This document shows, in pieces, positions 1 to 14,600 of a stretch of 64,000 nucleotides of DNA. Under the pieces are notes generated by a model. The model saw nothing but the letters and a program-made list of their open reading frames with translations. It did no database searches and was not told the DNA's origin. Position numbers and translations under genes: made by a program. This stretch comes from Ifrita kowaldi. Its lineage: Eukaryota > Chordata > Aves > Passeriformes > Cinclosomatidae. The stretch's first letter is position 1. Every line of letters starts with the position of its first letter. The stretch is taken from contig VZRS01009607.1 of NCBI GenBank assembly GCA_013398055.1, positions 23,421-87,420 on the forward strand, given 5' to 3'.

Positions 1-3000
1 AGAGGATACACAAGGGAAGGGGCTGCTCAGGATTTGTAATTTGGCCTTGGAAACCTGAAAGAGAAACTGTGCTACACAACCACGAAACTGCAAAAAGCCT
101 TGAGGAAATTAAACCCAGCTCGTCTGCACGCTGGGTCAGCTAGGCTGTGACCAGTGCCCAAACTGGCCAATCTCAAGCTGATTCAGAAATTTCTGTTCTG
201 CTGTGAGTGCTTTGTAAACTGCCCCCAAAAGCCCCTTGTTCGCTGTATCAAACATGGAACACACAAGCAATAAAATTTCTGGGTAAACTGGGAGCAGTGG
301 TATCGCTAGATCCCATTTTATATACTTTGAATTTGGATTCTGCCTTTCAGGTTGGCTCTTTAAATCACCCCTAGACCTTCCAAAATCATATCTTGAATTT
401 GAGCAGTGTAAGCAAGATTTGGAGGCTCCATTGTTTAGGCTGTCTCAGCAGTTATGCTTAGGAACATCAAGGAATACTAAATTATTGATCCTGCATTCAT
501 TTAACTCAAGGAATAAATGGTATTTAGCTAGATTTTTCTTTTTAATTTACTTTCCAAATGGGCTTGAAAAGGACTGAGATGCAAAGGCGGAGAAAAGAAT
601 TCATTTGTGTGCTTATTTACAAAAAAATTGTTGAACAAAGCAGCATTCTAGAAAGCAGTTTTCCCAGTAATGTTCACTGGAGGAGTTACCATGCTTTCAG
701 AATAGGCTGTTTTCAGAAGCCAAGGAAATCTGAAACTTTTCAAACCCTTAGCCTAAACATGAAAAGTATTGCAACATTTCTTGCTCCTTGTTCAAGGAAA
801 TCTCCCTGGAAAATAAACAGCAGAGCAGATAAGCTATTAAGCTGGGCCCCTGACGCTGCTGGCTCTTTCATCAGGTCTTATATCTGTTAACCTTTCATAA
901 ATGTCAGTCTGAAAAGAAGTTTCAACTACATCCCAGTGCCAAAAATCCCCTGCTTATTCTGCTCCACCACAGGCTTCAAACCCAGCTGCATTGCTCCTGC
1001 AAGGAGTGGGGATCTGCAGCAAGAGTGAGCTGCACTCTGCCAGGGCTCCCCTCCCACAATAAAATTCGGGTTTCATGTTGTAGGTGTATTATCATAGGTA
1101 TGGAATCTGCATGAGAGTTTTCACTCAATGACAAAAGGGAAAAGTGTCACCATGAATTACAAATCAAGGGAAATACTCTACTGAAATCATTGTCATCTAC
1201 TGTCTCCCAAAATTTCCTTAGCAATTTTCATGTATCTTGATGAAACTGCAATAAAACCCAAAAATTGCACCTGCATTACGATGGCCATACTACAGCTGCT
1301 GGTTTGTTATTGGGATGATTTACAAGTTGAAACGCAGAGTGTATGAATATTCCCAGTATTTGCTCCAACAGAAAGATGGTTTTAATGAACTGTTAATTCC
1401 CCACAATTGTTACTAATTACCTGCTCTCAGAAGCAGCCTCGCTCATCACTAAGATATTTTTTAGTGTCTATAGACAGCAGTAAAACAACCATCACTATCA
1501 CTTATCAATTAAGTTTCGATCTTTTGCATCCCTTCTGCAATAAAGGCAATTTTCTTTTGGACAATGCTCTTAGGCACAGGGTGGGATTCTTGGGAATGTC
1601 CCATGACTGGTCAGGAGTTGGACTCTGTGATCTTTGTGTGTCACTTGCAGCTCAGGGGAGTCTGTGATTATTCTTTTAGGACCAGCAAAACTCCTCATGC
1701 TAAAGGTCTCTCCGAACTATCACATCCACAGGAGCAACACCACAGAGGTAAAAACTAAACCACAACCTGCACGGGAAAGGGTCCCCATCCCCAGCCTGTG
1801 ACTTCAGAGAGAACATCAGACAAGAACATGGTTGTTTCCCTAAAGCAGTGGGAGGAATCAGATGCACCTTCTCCTTATCACTGAATAATCCAGTATTACA
1901 CATTTAAACCTCCTCTTCTAAGTAACAAGTGAAAAGCAAAGCAGACATGTCAGACCTGCAGTGATTTCCCTTCCACGAAGGCTTTCCCTGGGTTCCCATG
2001 TCTGCAGGATACCTCACAGAGCACTAATACCAGAGTCCATTCTGGGCTGAACTATAACAAATGAAACTTAATATTAATATTCGGGAAGCTCAAATGATTA
2101 AAGGAGTACTGAGCTAAGGGTCAGCAAGAATTTTTCTCTCTACATCCCCCTTCTCTCCCTTATATGTCTGTTAAAGAAACAAGATGTTAAAAGAGGTCAC
2201 TTGGTTACAGAGAGGGTGTATTTGTATCGTTAAATGCAAATCCTTGAGGAGATGGTCAACACCAAAGTAACACAATTCTTGGTTTAAAAAAAAATGAACA
2301 AAAGGATAAAGCCCATTTATATGTCACCCTGAATTTCTAACACTGCATTACCTCCTCCCCCAAAACCCTGAAGGAGTCAGGAAAACAATGCAGGGAATGG
2401 CTCTGATTTGAAATGGAAATTTAATAACTGACTGTTACCCTGGCCTGCTACAGAGTTAATAGTAGGTGTAAACCACTGTGCTACTTGACTGTCAGAGCTG
2501 AAATAAAGAAGTCCTGAAATTTCCTGAGCTCCATCTCCTCGGCCCCTTGGAGCTTTCATCATCGCAGTTTGAGGATTTTGTTTATTTTCCCTGGCTATCG
2601 CCTGGGCTAAGTTGTTCTCAAAAGACAATATCCACCAGGAAACCATTCCTCAGGCAGCTATTTGCCCTAATCACAGCTCCACTTTGCACATTCTTTTTGC
2701 TGAGCGGGTTTTGCTGATCAGAATTTGCTGGTGCCCGAGCGCTGCAGCACCAAGGCAGCAGAGCTCACCTTGAGAAGGGGCTGGAATTGATTTTGTGGTT
2801 ATTGCAGTGTGGCAGGAGCTGACCTCACATCCAGCACAGTGCACAGCGTCATTTGTGCACGCAGGGTTGAGTTTGTCCTTGCTCTGGGATTCCGCTGCCC
2901 GGCAGGGATCAGTGACATTTGGGAATGGCAGTTCTGTGTTACCGCCAAAGCAAAACAGTTTGGGTTTGTAGCACAGGTGGTAACAGAGTGTCATTACATC

Positions 3001-4184
3001 TCACAACCAGATCCTGTCCTTCAGCATCCCTGGGCCCGTGGGGCTGCTTGGGATGGCACACAGAAATTACTCCGTGCATGTAATTCTGGCAGCACATTAT
3101 GAGGGGCACCAGAGGAGTGACTACAGCAGCTCATGAAACTTTAGGCACAGCACAGGTAAGAAAATGAGGTTTGATGAGACAGCACCATTATCAGCCTTTC
3201 TTCCCACAGAAAAGATCACGAAGAGCGGTCAGCTGATCCAACAAAATGGAGCAGCAACAACAAATGTAAAACAATCAAACATAAATTGTACTAGAACTGT
3301 AAAATTAAAGACATGCATTCCCAACAGGCAATCTCCACCTCATCCAAATCCTTTCCCTCTGCTTAAGTTCAGCAGAAAAAGTCAATTAAGAAACAAAAAC
3401 AACTGTTTGACCGAAACACAGATCTTCAGCTCGTGCTGAGGGTACCTCAAATATTTATAGCATTAAATAGCCCAGAACTCAGTTACGGGAGTCAAGCAAG
3501 CCCGTGCTCTTTCCTTAAGCCAAATGTCTAAATGAACACTGTGGTTCAAAGAGCCTTAATGCACCATTTTATCCCAAGTATATAAATTATTAACGGAAAA
3601 GATTTTTAAATTATTTCTAGCCTGGTAAGTAAAACTATAGCACTAACGATGAGTTCAGCTGAATATGAGCAACAGCCTTCCATGGTGCCACTTAATGATA
3701 GTTAGCAAGTGTTTTAACTTCTTTTTTGTTTGTTTAAATACTTGATTTATTGCTATTTCTTACAAAGAAAGAATATAGTCATTATTACAACATTCTAAGC
3801 TCCTACTCTTGGGATGATTTTAGACAGAACAAAAAGTGACTTAGGCACAGAGAAGTGGCCACCAGCAAGCTTGGAAAACACAACCAAGTAAAAGGATGTA
3901 TTTTCCCCCGCCCCAAACCCTCGGTGCTATTTCATCCCTCTGGCTGTGTACTTATATTTGATGAAGTGAAGTGCTGCTCCCACACACGGACAACAAAACA
4001 AAGGCACAGATTAAACACAGAAGCCTCAGCTTTATTTAGTTAACTGGAATCTGACACGCTGCCAGCTACACCCACCTATTCCCAGACCGTTCTCACTCGG
4101 GACCTCCCAGCCCGGAGCTCAAATTGCTCCCAAGGCCCCAAGCACAACAGTAATTCCCTCGGCATCATGTGCTGGGATAGCAAA
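1..4184. other. Unique non-coding sequence, no gene seen
   Basis: I see no recognisable gene, RNA gene or repeat family here. Open frames are short (110 codons at most) and overlap on both strands in the way expected of chance. There is no CpG-rich promoter-like stretch. The segment mixes AT-rich runs with moderately GC-rich patches (around 2700-3100) that lack repeat signatures I know. It could be intronic or intergenic. Confidence 0.6.
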
Positions 4185-4480
4185 AAGTTATTATCTCCTT
4201 ATCACTTCTGAAATCACCACTCGCTGGACACAAAGTCATACCCTAACAAATGATAGCGCTCCTTAAAAAGTTTACCGCCGAAAAGTAATTTTCCTAAAAG
4301 AAGATGAAGCACATTCTGACAAGCAGGCAAATCAGGAGGGAGAAGATAAGATTGGACTTGATAAGGACAGGTTATGATAAAAGTGAACATAGTGCTTGAC
4401 TTGGCAATTCTGAGATGCTGCAGATAGGGAGACACCAGCAGTCTGAGGCCAGGAGTCCTGTTTTCATCCGGGGAGATAAA
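4185..4480. promoter_or_regulatory. Candidate enhancer: cluster of eight GATA motifs
   Basis: Eight exact WGATAR motifs (the GATA-factor binding consensus) lie within 289 bases: at 4191, 4199, 4251, 4344, 4359, 4375, 4422 and 4474, with three of them inside 37 bases. About one would be expected by chance in this length, allowing for AT-richness. The motifs occur on both strands. What is seen is motif density. That such clusters often mark GATA-bound enhancers is known for vertebrates. That this one is active is inference. No neighbouring gene is present to suggest a target. Confidence 0.35.
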
Positions 4481-7400
4481 TATCCATGTATTTGCTCAAT
4501 ATCCCAAACAAATGCAAATATCAGTAAAATGAGTTAATTCTCCATCTCCTCAGCAATGCCAGCAGCTTGCTTTATATATCCCACATGCTGCTGGATCCTG
4601 AGGGACAGCAAAGGAAAGAGAGGATGGAATGGCTTCTCAGCTCCTCTGGGATCTTACAGAGGGAAGACACTGGGGTGTTAATTGTATCCAATTATTCCTG
4701 GAAGATGCAGCAGTGAAATTTTGTAGGTTCTCTGGAAGCTAGACCTCTATGCTCAGCTGCAGACATTGCCAGAATTTTGACATGTTTGAAAACCTCCTGG
4801 CAGACACAGGCAGAACCAAAAGAAGCTTTTAAAATACAGCCTCACGCTTAAGATCCCATAATTAATATACCCTTTCCGTTTAGCATCTCCAAGATTCAAA
4901 TAATCTACAAACTAATAGTTAAGAAGGAATCTCACTGGGTGTTTTTTTGGTTTTTTTTTTAGTTTCTTTACCTTCACTTGGTTCCACAAATAGATATAGG
5001 ATTTTTACTTTAAGTCAGGAATTTGAAACACTGGTTATTAAATTAGCAAGTTGCTCTTCTCTCTGCACATTAGCCACTGAGTAGATATCAGACTGAAATA
5101 CATTTAATCAAATGATTCGTGAAAATGGCCAAGCAGAATGTTTCTGTACAGTTCACTGAGCAGGGAATTGAAAGCGCAGGAGGAAAAAGATTTATTAAGT
5201 TGAACTTTATATACAGAAATAATTACCATAATATGTGCATGCATCCAGCTAAGTGCTGCAGGTCTGGATTTGTCTTCCTGCACAGTGACCTCCTCCACAT
5301 CATCCCCAGCATCCTCCCAGGTCAGCTCCGAGCCAGCCAGACCAGGGCTGCTCCTTTGGTGGCTGAGCACAATGAGTTCATGTCCCTGGATTTTACAGTG
5401 CTACTGGCAGATGTCTGAAACTGATAACGACCATCCACTTCTTGTGTTCAAAATAATTTCCTGAGAACACTATCCCCCTGAAGAGAAATGCCTCGTGGTT
5501 CCCGTTCTCCCAGTGCTCCAGTGAGAGCTGTGAGGTTCCAACCTTGGCCCACGGGTCCTGTGCCAGTGCTGTCCACATTCCCTTTGCCTGGAGCTCCAAA
5601 GGGCCGTTTCTCCCCTCTGGAACAGAAGGGAAACCTTTGCACAGTGAGATACCTTTGGAATGGCAGCTCTCTGCCACGGGAAGGTCCCCATCCCTCCTGG
5701 AGTGGCATTACCTCTCCCTCCAGCTGCTGTGACTGCCCCTGCCTGGCAAGTCCATAAAAGAACCCAAAAATGAAAACAAGCTCCCATCCTCCTCTCCAGC
5801 CATGGCCGTGCCTCCACACAGTTAAACCACAAATATGCAGTAATTACAGTAAATTAACTCCTCACAGGCACAGAATCCTGACTTGTGGCTGAAGCCACAT
5901 CCTCAGCCCAACAGGAGTATTAAAAAATAACAAGAATCTAAAGCAGCTTTAAGGAGCTACCTCCTGCTCGTCAGATGCTCGGCCAACACTCCTTTCCCTT
6001 TATAAACACAGCCCTGAAGCTCCAGTGGTGGAGGACCAGGGAAAATTGGAGTACAAGGAAGGTTTTGTTTTCCCAGTTCTTGCCCAGGACGGCACTGTAG
6101 CTTTTATCTTGTGAAAATAGCTCCCATTTTGGAAAGGAGGAAAATTAGGGAGTGGGCCTGACCCACGCTCGTTAACTCTTGGCATTTACACCTTGTCCCT
6201 GCAAGGACTTGGATTTAAAGAAAAAAAAAAATAAATTAATAGAACCCAAAACTTAAAATAGCTTCTGAGGAGTCTTTCCCAGGATATCCAGGACATTTAA
6301 ATCTCTCGGACCATGAAACATAACTATTCTTTCTAGCAATTCTAGACAGAAGAAGTGACACCATAGAAAGGTCAGGATGAGCTGGGAAAGGGAAAATGGA
6401 GCTCGCGAGCTCAGTCCATGTGTGGGCAGGAGGAATTACAACCAGGGTTGCTGTAACCTTTCCCAGCTGATGGAAATCGCATCCCCACCCTGCAGCACAG
6501 GGCTGGGTCCTCCTGCTTTTGGTACAACTGACCCAATAACAGAAGCAGGGGTTTGCACAACACAATGTTCCTAAGGCAGGATCTCTGATGGGAAATTTTC
6601 CATCTGCAGCAAGCAGCACCTGCCTGTCTGGTGAGGGAGCCCATTATTTGCATCAGAGTGGGAAACAGGCCTTAATTCCTGTCCTTCTCACAAGCCTTGA
6701 GAGGGTTGTTTGGCTTGGTTTGTGTGGGGTGTTTTAAATATTATGCGGATACACAGGTCATTCCTCCAACTCTGCTGCTTACACGAGGTAGCAGACGTGG
6801 ATGTCACCAGCCTGGCTGATCTGTCCCTTCACAGGGTGGCTTCTCCAGGGATCTTGTGGTAATTCATCTTTCTGCATGCACAATCACTAAATAGAGTCAC
6901 CTCTGGGTGCAATAATTGATCTGTGCAGAGCAGTCCCACTGCTGACAAGCAATGAAGGAGAATAGTATTTCTCCTGCCCTGTCTCCAAATATTCGTTTAC
7001 ATTAAGAGATTTTAGGGTTGGTGTTCCCAAACACTGTATGAGATGTGTTTAACTAATGTGATGGTGAGAGGAACACCAGGCTTTGATGGAGAAAACTAAA
7101 TACTGTGTTTGTAAACTCTTGTTTTTCACAGCTTGAATGAACGGACTTATTTCATTGTTTTCCATTTCAAAAGCACAGAATTGGCTCTTATTAAACAGCA
7201 TTATTGACTTCTCCCTTATAAACACTACAGCAAGGAGAAATAAAGACTAAAGAAATGTGGTTGAATTCATATGGTCAGTAAACACTGACACTCTTTTTGA
7301 TTTATCCTTCATCCTGTATACATTTTTTTAAATCCTTTTCCTGGAACTCAATTTGTTTCCATTTTCCCTGTTTTATTCTCATATTGAAATTTGCAAGAAG

Positions 7401-10400
7401 ACACAATATGCCAGCTAAATGAGGATTTATGAGGAGCACGCTTCCTCACCTCGGCTACGGCAGGCTGCAGCTACTCAAACGGGTGCTTAACTAGGAAGGA
7501 GATTCCAGGATTGCTGATGTGTTTACACTTAGAGATGATCAGGAATGGATTGCTGAGCGGGGCCCATCTTTCCTGTGACACTTTTTAATTGCTCTGTTTC
7601 TAAAAGTTTCACCACAGCGCTGAGAGCTGGGTTCCTCCCCCTTGCAGTAGATTACAGGTTTTTATGGCAAACCATAACTTTACGTTCACTGGCGCCGAGA
7701 TGTACATAGCATCAATTTTCTTTCCTTTTTGTGTCTCAAACACTCCTCACAAAGACAACACTATAAATATGTGACATGACTAAATGATGAAGCAGCAGCT
7801 TCCTGCTGAAATTTTAAAGTGAGATAGACATTGTTTTAGCTGAGGAAGCCGTTTAGATACCAGCTGTTCCCACTGAAAAGATGTGGCAGCCATCAGCAGA
7901 AATAAGAAATGCTCTCTCTGTACATATTGAAATGAGTTTTATCTTCCTCTCCATTCTGCTTTGTGTTCCTCCTGGTGAAAAAGACAAAATTCATTTCACA
8001 CCCATATTTCCTCACAAGCACAAACATCTCAGGAGAGGAATCTCTGTCTTTGCACCCAGACACACTCTTGGGTGAGACCAAAACTATGGAGCATATTCTG
8101 TCTGCAGAGAAATAAACTGCTGAGCAGTCTTGGAGCCTGGAATTGAATAGAAAAGGAGAAACTTAAGGGTATCTCCTTCCTAAAATTAATTTTCCACATT
8201 TTTGTTTCTAGGTGGTATTTGGGGGTTTATATTGTAATTAGAAGAAAATAACTTGATGTGTGTCAGATACCACTGCATAAAAACACAGAATCAATATGGA
8301 TAGCTCAGCGACACCTGAAAATAATCTTTCTTGCACTGGATCTTAGATTTGAGATTAGTACCAATCATTACAGTCACATTTTAGAAAGTAGCATGCAGTT
8401 ACTCAAGGGTTTCAGCTTGAAAAATGCCATAGACTGTGTATATCAAACTTTTCATGTGACTATATCTGTTAAAAACACAATCTTCTAATGATTGGGACAA
8501 AAGATATGGTGTGGTTTGCATCCAGAAAGAGGTCAAGAAGTCGACAGAACGAACATTTCTCCCCAGAGATAGCATAAAAATCACTATATTATATTAAAGA
8601 TTTTGCTTCTTTTGCCACAGGCAATCAATTCCAAAAATTTGATTAAAGAAAGCCTTGCATTAGTGTGGTATTCTCATGCTGCTTCTTATTAACATTTGAT
8701 TGTAGCATACTCTAACGACAACCAGGATCAGCTCTCATTATTCTAAATAAAGCGTACAGTCATTTTCTCCTTAATGACTGAAGTGAAATAGGTCCACAGG
8801 GACATTTTAGTTTACTCTCTCACACAATGTAATATTGTCATTATTAATACTTCTTGAAGACAACTTGTAGACCAAAGTTGTCTTTGCAGAGTCACCAGGT
8901 TTTAATTTTTAAATATGCATGGCCTCAGTCCCATGCAGTTTGATTCCTTCCAACACAAATAACACCAGCCTAGAAATGCTGCAATGAAACAATTCACATT
9001 ATGATGCCTGTAACAAGAAAAAAACAACAACAAAGAAATAGAAGCAAATTAAATTTCACGTCCTTGTGAAGGAGGTAATTGCCACAAAGCTCAGGTAATA
9101 GAGAGACTGATTTGCCCATTGCTGTGTTAACCAGCGAGCCAAATACAAAAGGAGAACTATAACAAAAGTTACTTGGATATAAACTGCATGAAAACGGGAA
9201 CTTCCCTTTTGGTCAGGGCTGAAGGCAGTGGAATCCTGAAGCATCCAGGATGCCTCTGGATACATGAACTCCAGCATAAACAGACAGAGAAACAGTTATT
9301 TTTCTACACTCTCAAAGCAATGCAAAGAAAAAAAAATTGCATTTCCTCAAGGTATGAACCAAAGATCTGGCTTTGCAGTACAATTGGAGCCATCCAGCAG
9401 TCACCAAAGGAGCTGCCCCAGCCCCACCAAGTGTCCAGGCAAAACTCCCACCCTTTGCAGGGCTTGTTCTTGCTCTAAACCAGGTCATGGAGAGGCAGAA
9501 GAGTCACACCCCAAGGGTTTGGCGTTTAAATTAACTGGCTGTTCTTATTTTTCCAGAGGCACTTTAGAGCCAAAGGATGGAGGAGATGCTTGGGGGATGT
9601 AAGGGAGTGTTTAAAGGAGGCTGGAATGGAGCCCCATTGATTTCCAGTCCAGACAGGTACCTGCCCAATTCCTCTGTCCCCAAAATAAATCCTCGCCATG
9701 CACCTCTTCCCACCTTGGGTATGTGACTAGCACAAAAACTCTCCCTTCTCTGTAAATTTTCATGAAATCAATGGTTGCTCAGGACTTTGGTAAACATCAG
9801 TTAGTAGAAACATCATTCAGAAATTTAAACAGACCCTGGGGAGTCTGGCTCTGTTTGGTTACTCTCATCCTTTGTTCTGAGCCACTCCCAAAACCTGCCA
9901 GACCAGGAGTTGGTTCTTCTCTTGCCAGGCCTGCTGCAGCCTCTCACAAGGCTCATGCAAACAGGTGGGAGCAGTCAAACAACCAACCATCAGCACCCAA
10001 ATTCCAGCAGCCACCTTCTCAGCCAGCTGCCTCTCCCTGCCAAGCATCCTCTGACCTGCCAGGCTTGGCTCAGACCCCACGGCCCACACAAAGCATCACC
10101 CACAAAAGCCAGCTTGGATGGTGGCTGTAGGAGTCCCCAGCTATCCCTGCCCCTTTTCCCATTCCTGCTGGTGCTCTCATTCACCCGACTGGCTCATGGA
10201 AAGGCTGCACAGAGCTGTTACCATCACCTCTGGGATAAAATATCCTTGCTTAAGTCCACGCTTCTTTTGTATCAAACCCTGGATTTTCAGGAGTCATGAC
10301 TCCTTCTGTTGATGTTTGAATTAAACAAAACCTTTTTATTCCCTGAGCAAACATGTAAGTTTTGTGGGAAAAAACGAGGAAGCCATGGTTTGAATGCTAT

Positions 10401-11274
10401 GGAAAGGCCCTGCCTTGCTTCACGTTATCCCAGGGTCCCCAGGAGGCACCCAAGGGTTTTAATCATCACTTGATTTGCAGGGTTAGTTTACATCTGTAAG
10501 ACTTCTTGGGGGGGAGGCATTATTGTGCTGCTACCACAAGTCTACTTAAACCCAACACACAGCTTTATAAAACTCAACAGCTAATGAAACACATCTAACA
10601 CTGGAGAGGAAACAGAATAAAAACGGTTGAGTTGGAAAGCAGAATTAAAAAATATAAAAGCAACATGATAAACAAAGAGGGTCATAAACTGCTAAAAGAT
10701 GCCACAGGAAGCAGTGTATTATATTTTCTGATACCAGATTAAACGTATTTTATTATCAAATATTAGAGCTTTTAAGTATCTAAACCCTAACTAATCTGGG
10801 AATCACTAGCTGAAAGAAAGCTTCTTTAAAGCCCTGAGCCTACAAGATTAATTTTGACTCCTGTTGAGTAAACAAGTGGATATCCTCATCAAGCACCATA
10901 CTGTACCACCACACACCACAAAAATTCCCTTGGGACTCTGAGAAATGTCCACAATTACAGGGCCAAAAGCTGTGGCAATTAATGGAGCTATAAAACGTGA
11001 CAGCAAAGGATCCCAAGCTCAGACATCCTCCCAGGCACACAAACCAACGAAACTTGTACAAATTCCTATGGAAGGAGTATCAGACATCGAATTTTTTGCA
11101 GACCAGAGCTCTGAATTGCTTTGTCTCTCAGGTTTATTTTTATTTTAAAGGTGTGGCTGCTACCTGACCAGTTGGACATGTGGAGAGCAGCAGGCATGGC
11201 AGAAATCACTGCTGAGTGCTGAGATTTTGCGCTGCTTTTACTGTGTCGCAAGCGAGGCTCTAATTTGGTTTTAA
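4481..11274. other. Unique non-coding sequence, no gene seen
   Basis: No gene, RNA gene or interspersed repeat is recognisable. Small simple tracts occur, such as the T-rich run near 4940-4962 and the A-rich run near 6221-6231. GC-richer patches (5460-5800 and 9850-10200) give overlapping open frames in several frames and both strands, which indicates composition and not coding. None of the conceptual proteins resembles a known family. Confidence 0.6.
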
Positions 11275-11650
11275 TAAAAAGTAATTGAAAGTAATTTAAT
11301 ACCGATTGATTGTTAAGGGGATACATTTTGCAGTTTATCAAGTCTATAGAAATGCGGTATAATTAACTCCAAACTGCATAGGCAATAATGTAATTATAAT
11401 CTCAACAACTTCAAATTTCCAAGCATTGTTTAAACAGTTAATTAAAATTTTAAAAGATAGTGCTCTGTTACATGTCTATAATGTTAATTGCTTAAAAATG
11501 CTAATCGATATTTGTTAAGTAATCCAATTAATTGAGTAATCCAATTTCTAGCCTCTCTGAAGCTAAATAAATACAGCTTCATGGCTCTGACTTACAAGCT
11601 ATATAAATAGCCAGATAGTGATTTAATAATCAATTACATATTAAATGATT
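11275..11650. promoter_or_regulatory. Candidate conserved enhancer, homeodomain-motif rich
   Basis: A block of about 375 bases is strongly AT-rich but not low-complexity. It holds exact TAATTA homeodomain cores at 11360, 11391 and 11439, TTAATTG cores at 11484 and 11528, and several other ATTA sites. No repeat family is recognisable and no frame is usefully open. This texture is typical of vertebrate developmental non-coding elements, but conservation cannot be seen from one sequence. The boundaries are approximate. Chance AT-richness is the main alternative. Confidence 0.25.
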
Positions 11651-14600
11651 GCAAGTTATTTATTAGTTATAGACACAGGGCCAAGCTGGAAGCAAGCAGT
11701 GAAGGTTTCAGTCTCATCATTTTCAGCAAGCTGCACAAGTCCAAAGCTTAAGCTCAGTGCTCTGACATTCTTCTCCTGGATGTGTTGGGTGAAATGCTGT
11801 TTGCCACGTTGGCTGAGCGTCTCTATGTCACCTTTTACAGCAGGTTAACTCAGCTGAGGCACGGAGCTGATGTTCCTTAAAATGAGCAGGCACAGGGGCC
11901 ACATTTCCTGGGCTGCTGCTCCCAGGGGAGTCCTCGGTGTCCAGGAGCTCCTTGTGCTCTGCATTTCACAGGATTCCAGTTTTCCAGCCCCTCTCCTGAT
12001 TCCTCCTCACCACCAGAGAGCTCCACATCACCCAAAGGAACCTTCCCAGAGCAGCAAAAGCTGCTTTCAATACTCCTGCTTCTCTGCTCTTCCCCGCTGT
12101 GCTGTTAACTCTTTACCATGGAAGAAAAAACATCCCTTTGTAATTTCTTGGTTTACTATGAAGATCCACCCTGAGACGGCAATTTACAGCTGGGAAAAGC
12201 TTTATCCTAAATGAGATATCAGCTTGTGTTTACTGGTGACCACTGGTGGCTGTTCCTAACTGCTAATTTAGCATACTTCCAATAAACCATGATTAAATAA
12301 TTGAACTCTTTTCTTTACCTCTCATCACTGAATTCTGTGTAACACACTGAACCCATCTAAAATAACCTCTGCTACCCTAATTAGATGTTTGCTCATTAAA
12401 CCTACGTCAGCTCTGGCTGGAGGGCAGATCCCAGCTCATCAGTTGTGTTTGCAGTTCTCAGCACAATGTCAATATTTCCCCCAAACTATGGTTCCTAAAT
12501 AGCATCACAAACCTCGCTTTGAACGGGTTTGACACAACAGTGCACCAGCACGAGAAGGAGCCGGGAGATATTTTGCGAGATCAATTCTTAAATGTGTTGA
12601 GCAGGTGAAATCAGGGGCTGTGTGGATAAAGACAGCAGTTCAGTGAGAGGGGGCATTTTATTTCTGGGGTTCAGTCTTGCAGTCAAGCCACATTTGCTCT
12701 TCACATACTTCTCCCGAGGTTCAGTGCTCAAGGCAGAAATTTATGTCACCAGAGCCTCTTCATGCAAACGAGACAGAGAAAATTGCAGGGTCAAAGTGCA
12801 TGGGATGACAAGCTTGACAAAGGTGCCCCAAAGTTTTCACACTTCAGTTTTATCTAATAGGGAAATAAAAAAGAATATCTTTCTAAGCCTTGGGCTTGTT
12901 CCAGAGGCAAGACAGTGAATAGATCATGGTAACATCTGCGCTTACTGATTCCTTTTTTCTTATTTGTTTTTTAATTTCTATCTAATGGACAAGGGGTTAA
13001 AATAAATCATTGGGCGGGGGGGGTAAATGGAAAGTAAAAGTGCACCTGAGTTCAGCACTTAGCACTGTCCACGGCACGAAGCATTTCAAGGGTGTGTTGT
13101 CCACACTGTATCAGAGCTGTGGCTCCTTCTCTGACAGACTTCTCTAAAAACTGTGACAGTTTTCACTGTAAGCAACACTGAAGGACAGGAACTTGATTCC
13201 ATCATTTCATGGCTGTCAGCCCCACAGACAGGAAGGTATATTTTAGGACAACACACTTTTCAGCAGCTGCTTGCATGAATAAGAACACACTTCCATCATT
13301 AGTCATTTAGCCCATATAATGTGACAACAACATTTATTACACAGCCTCGGAGATTCATGACAGTAGCAAGAATCCTGCATTGTTCTCTATACAATTTGCA
13401 TGTGTTGAGTGCTTCAAGGAGACAAAGTATTTGAACACCAATAACATTTGTCTTCCTGCTGCCTTAATTTGCTGGGTAGGGCTGAGAGAGGATTGACTTC
13501 CAAGGCTTCAGAACCTTGGGAGGAAGCACTGTTGGGTCAATCCCCCACTGTGATGCTGGGCTCTGGCAGCAGGTGACTCGTGGTACAATTTCCTTTGGAA
13601 AGTAGGACCAAAAGAGGCATTGATTTTAGCAAACACCTGAAAAATTATAACCACTGATGAGAAAGATTTAACTGGTTTTATCTACGGCATGGGAAAAATT
13701 CTGATAATAGAATTATCCCTCATTCCACCCTCACCAAGTCCCCTCTGCAGCAGCATGCAGCCTTTCCCAGGTGCCTCCCAGGCAGCTCACACACACAGCC
13801 ATGCCTCCTCTGAGGATGTCCCTTCCCCTTGCACATCTGCGTGGGAAGGGAATGACTCAACTCTAAGTGCTCACTTCAATCCAATTGCTTTGCTGAAGCC
13901 TCGGTTCCATGACATCAAACACATGAATATGATATTTGGGTTGATCCTGCAGCCTTTGAACACCACAGCTGAAGGAAGATTTGATGAGCAAACCCTTGAG
14001 TAAGAACTGACTGCTGCAGAATTAAGGTAGCAATTAAAGTGTGGGGGCTGGTGTGTATTCACCTTGCAGCTTTTCCCCAGGACTGCTACCAGCCTGGTAA
14101 ATACAGACCAGGCACCTGGAGAGGCTCTGCTCTGACAGGCAAATAAGGTAAGAGTGAAAGCCAAATGCCATCCACTTGGATTGCTGGAACAGTCCAGGTT
14201 AGCCAAGTGAAAATGAGGAGATGGCTCAGCACAGCACAAACTTTGTGCTGGCTCTCAGAAACAGCCTCTCCTTTTGGCGCCCACAGCTCCTTTGCACTCC
14301 AGCTTACACAGGAAATCTGATTTCTATCCCCAAACTGGACAGGGAACCAGCTCACTGAGAAACACAGCCCACCAAGACTCCTCTGAACAAGCACAACGGG
14401 CTAAGAAGGAGAAAAATCCTGGAGTCCACATCCATATTGTCCTGCTCACACCATTCAATTAAGAGAAAATGCTTTTAACTGATAATAGAAATAATGTTTC
14501 CTAAACCTCAGTTGTTCTGTGAGCATCAGTCAGTGCCAAAGCCCTGATAAATTTATGTTGCATCTCATATACAATTCAAAATATAGTTCTAAGTATGAAA

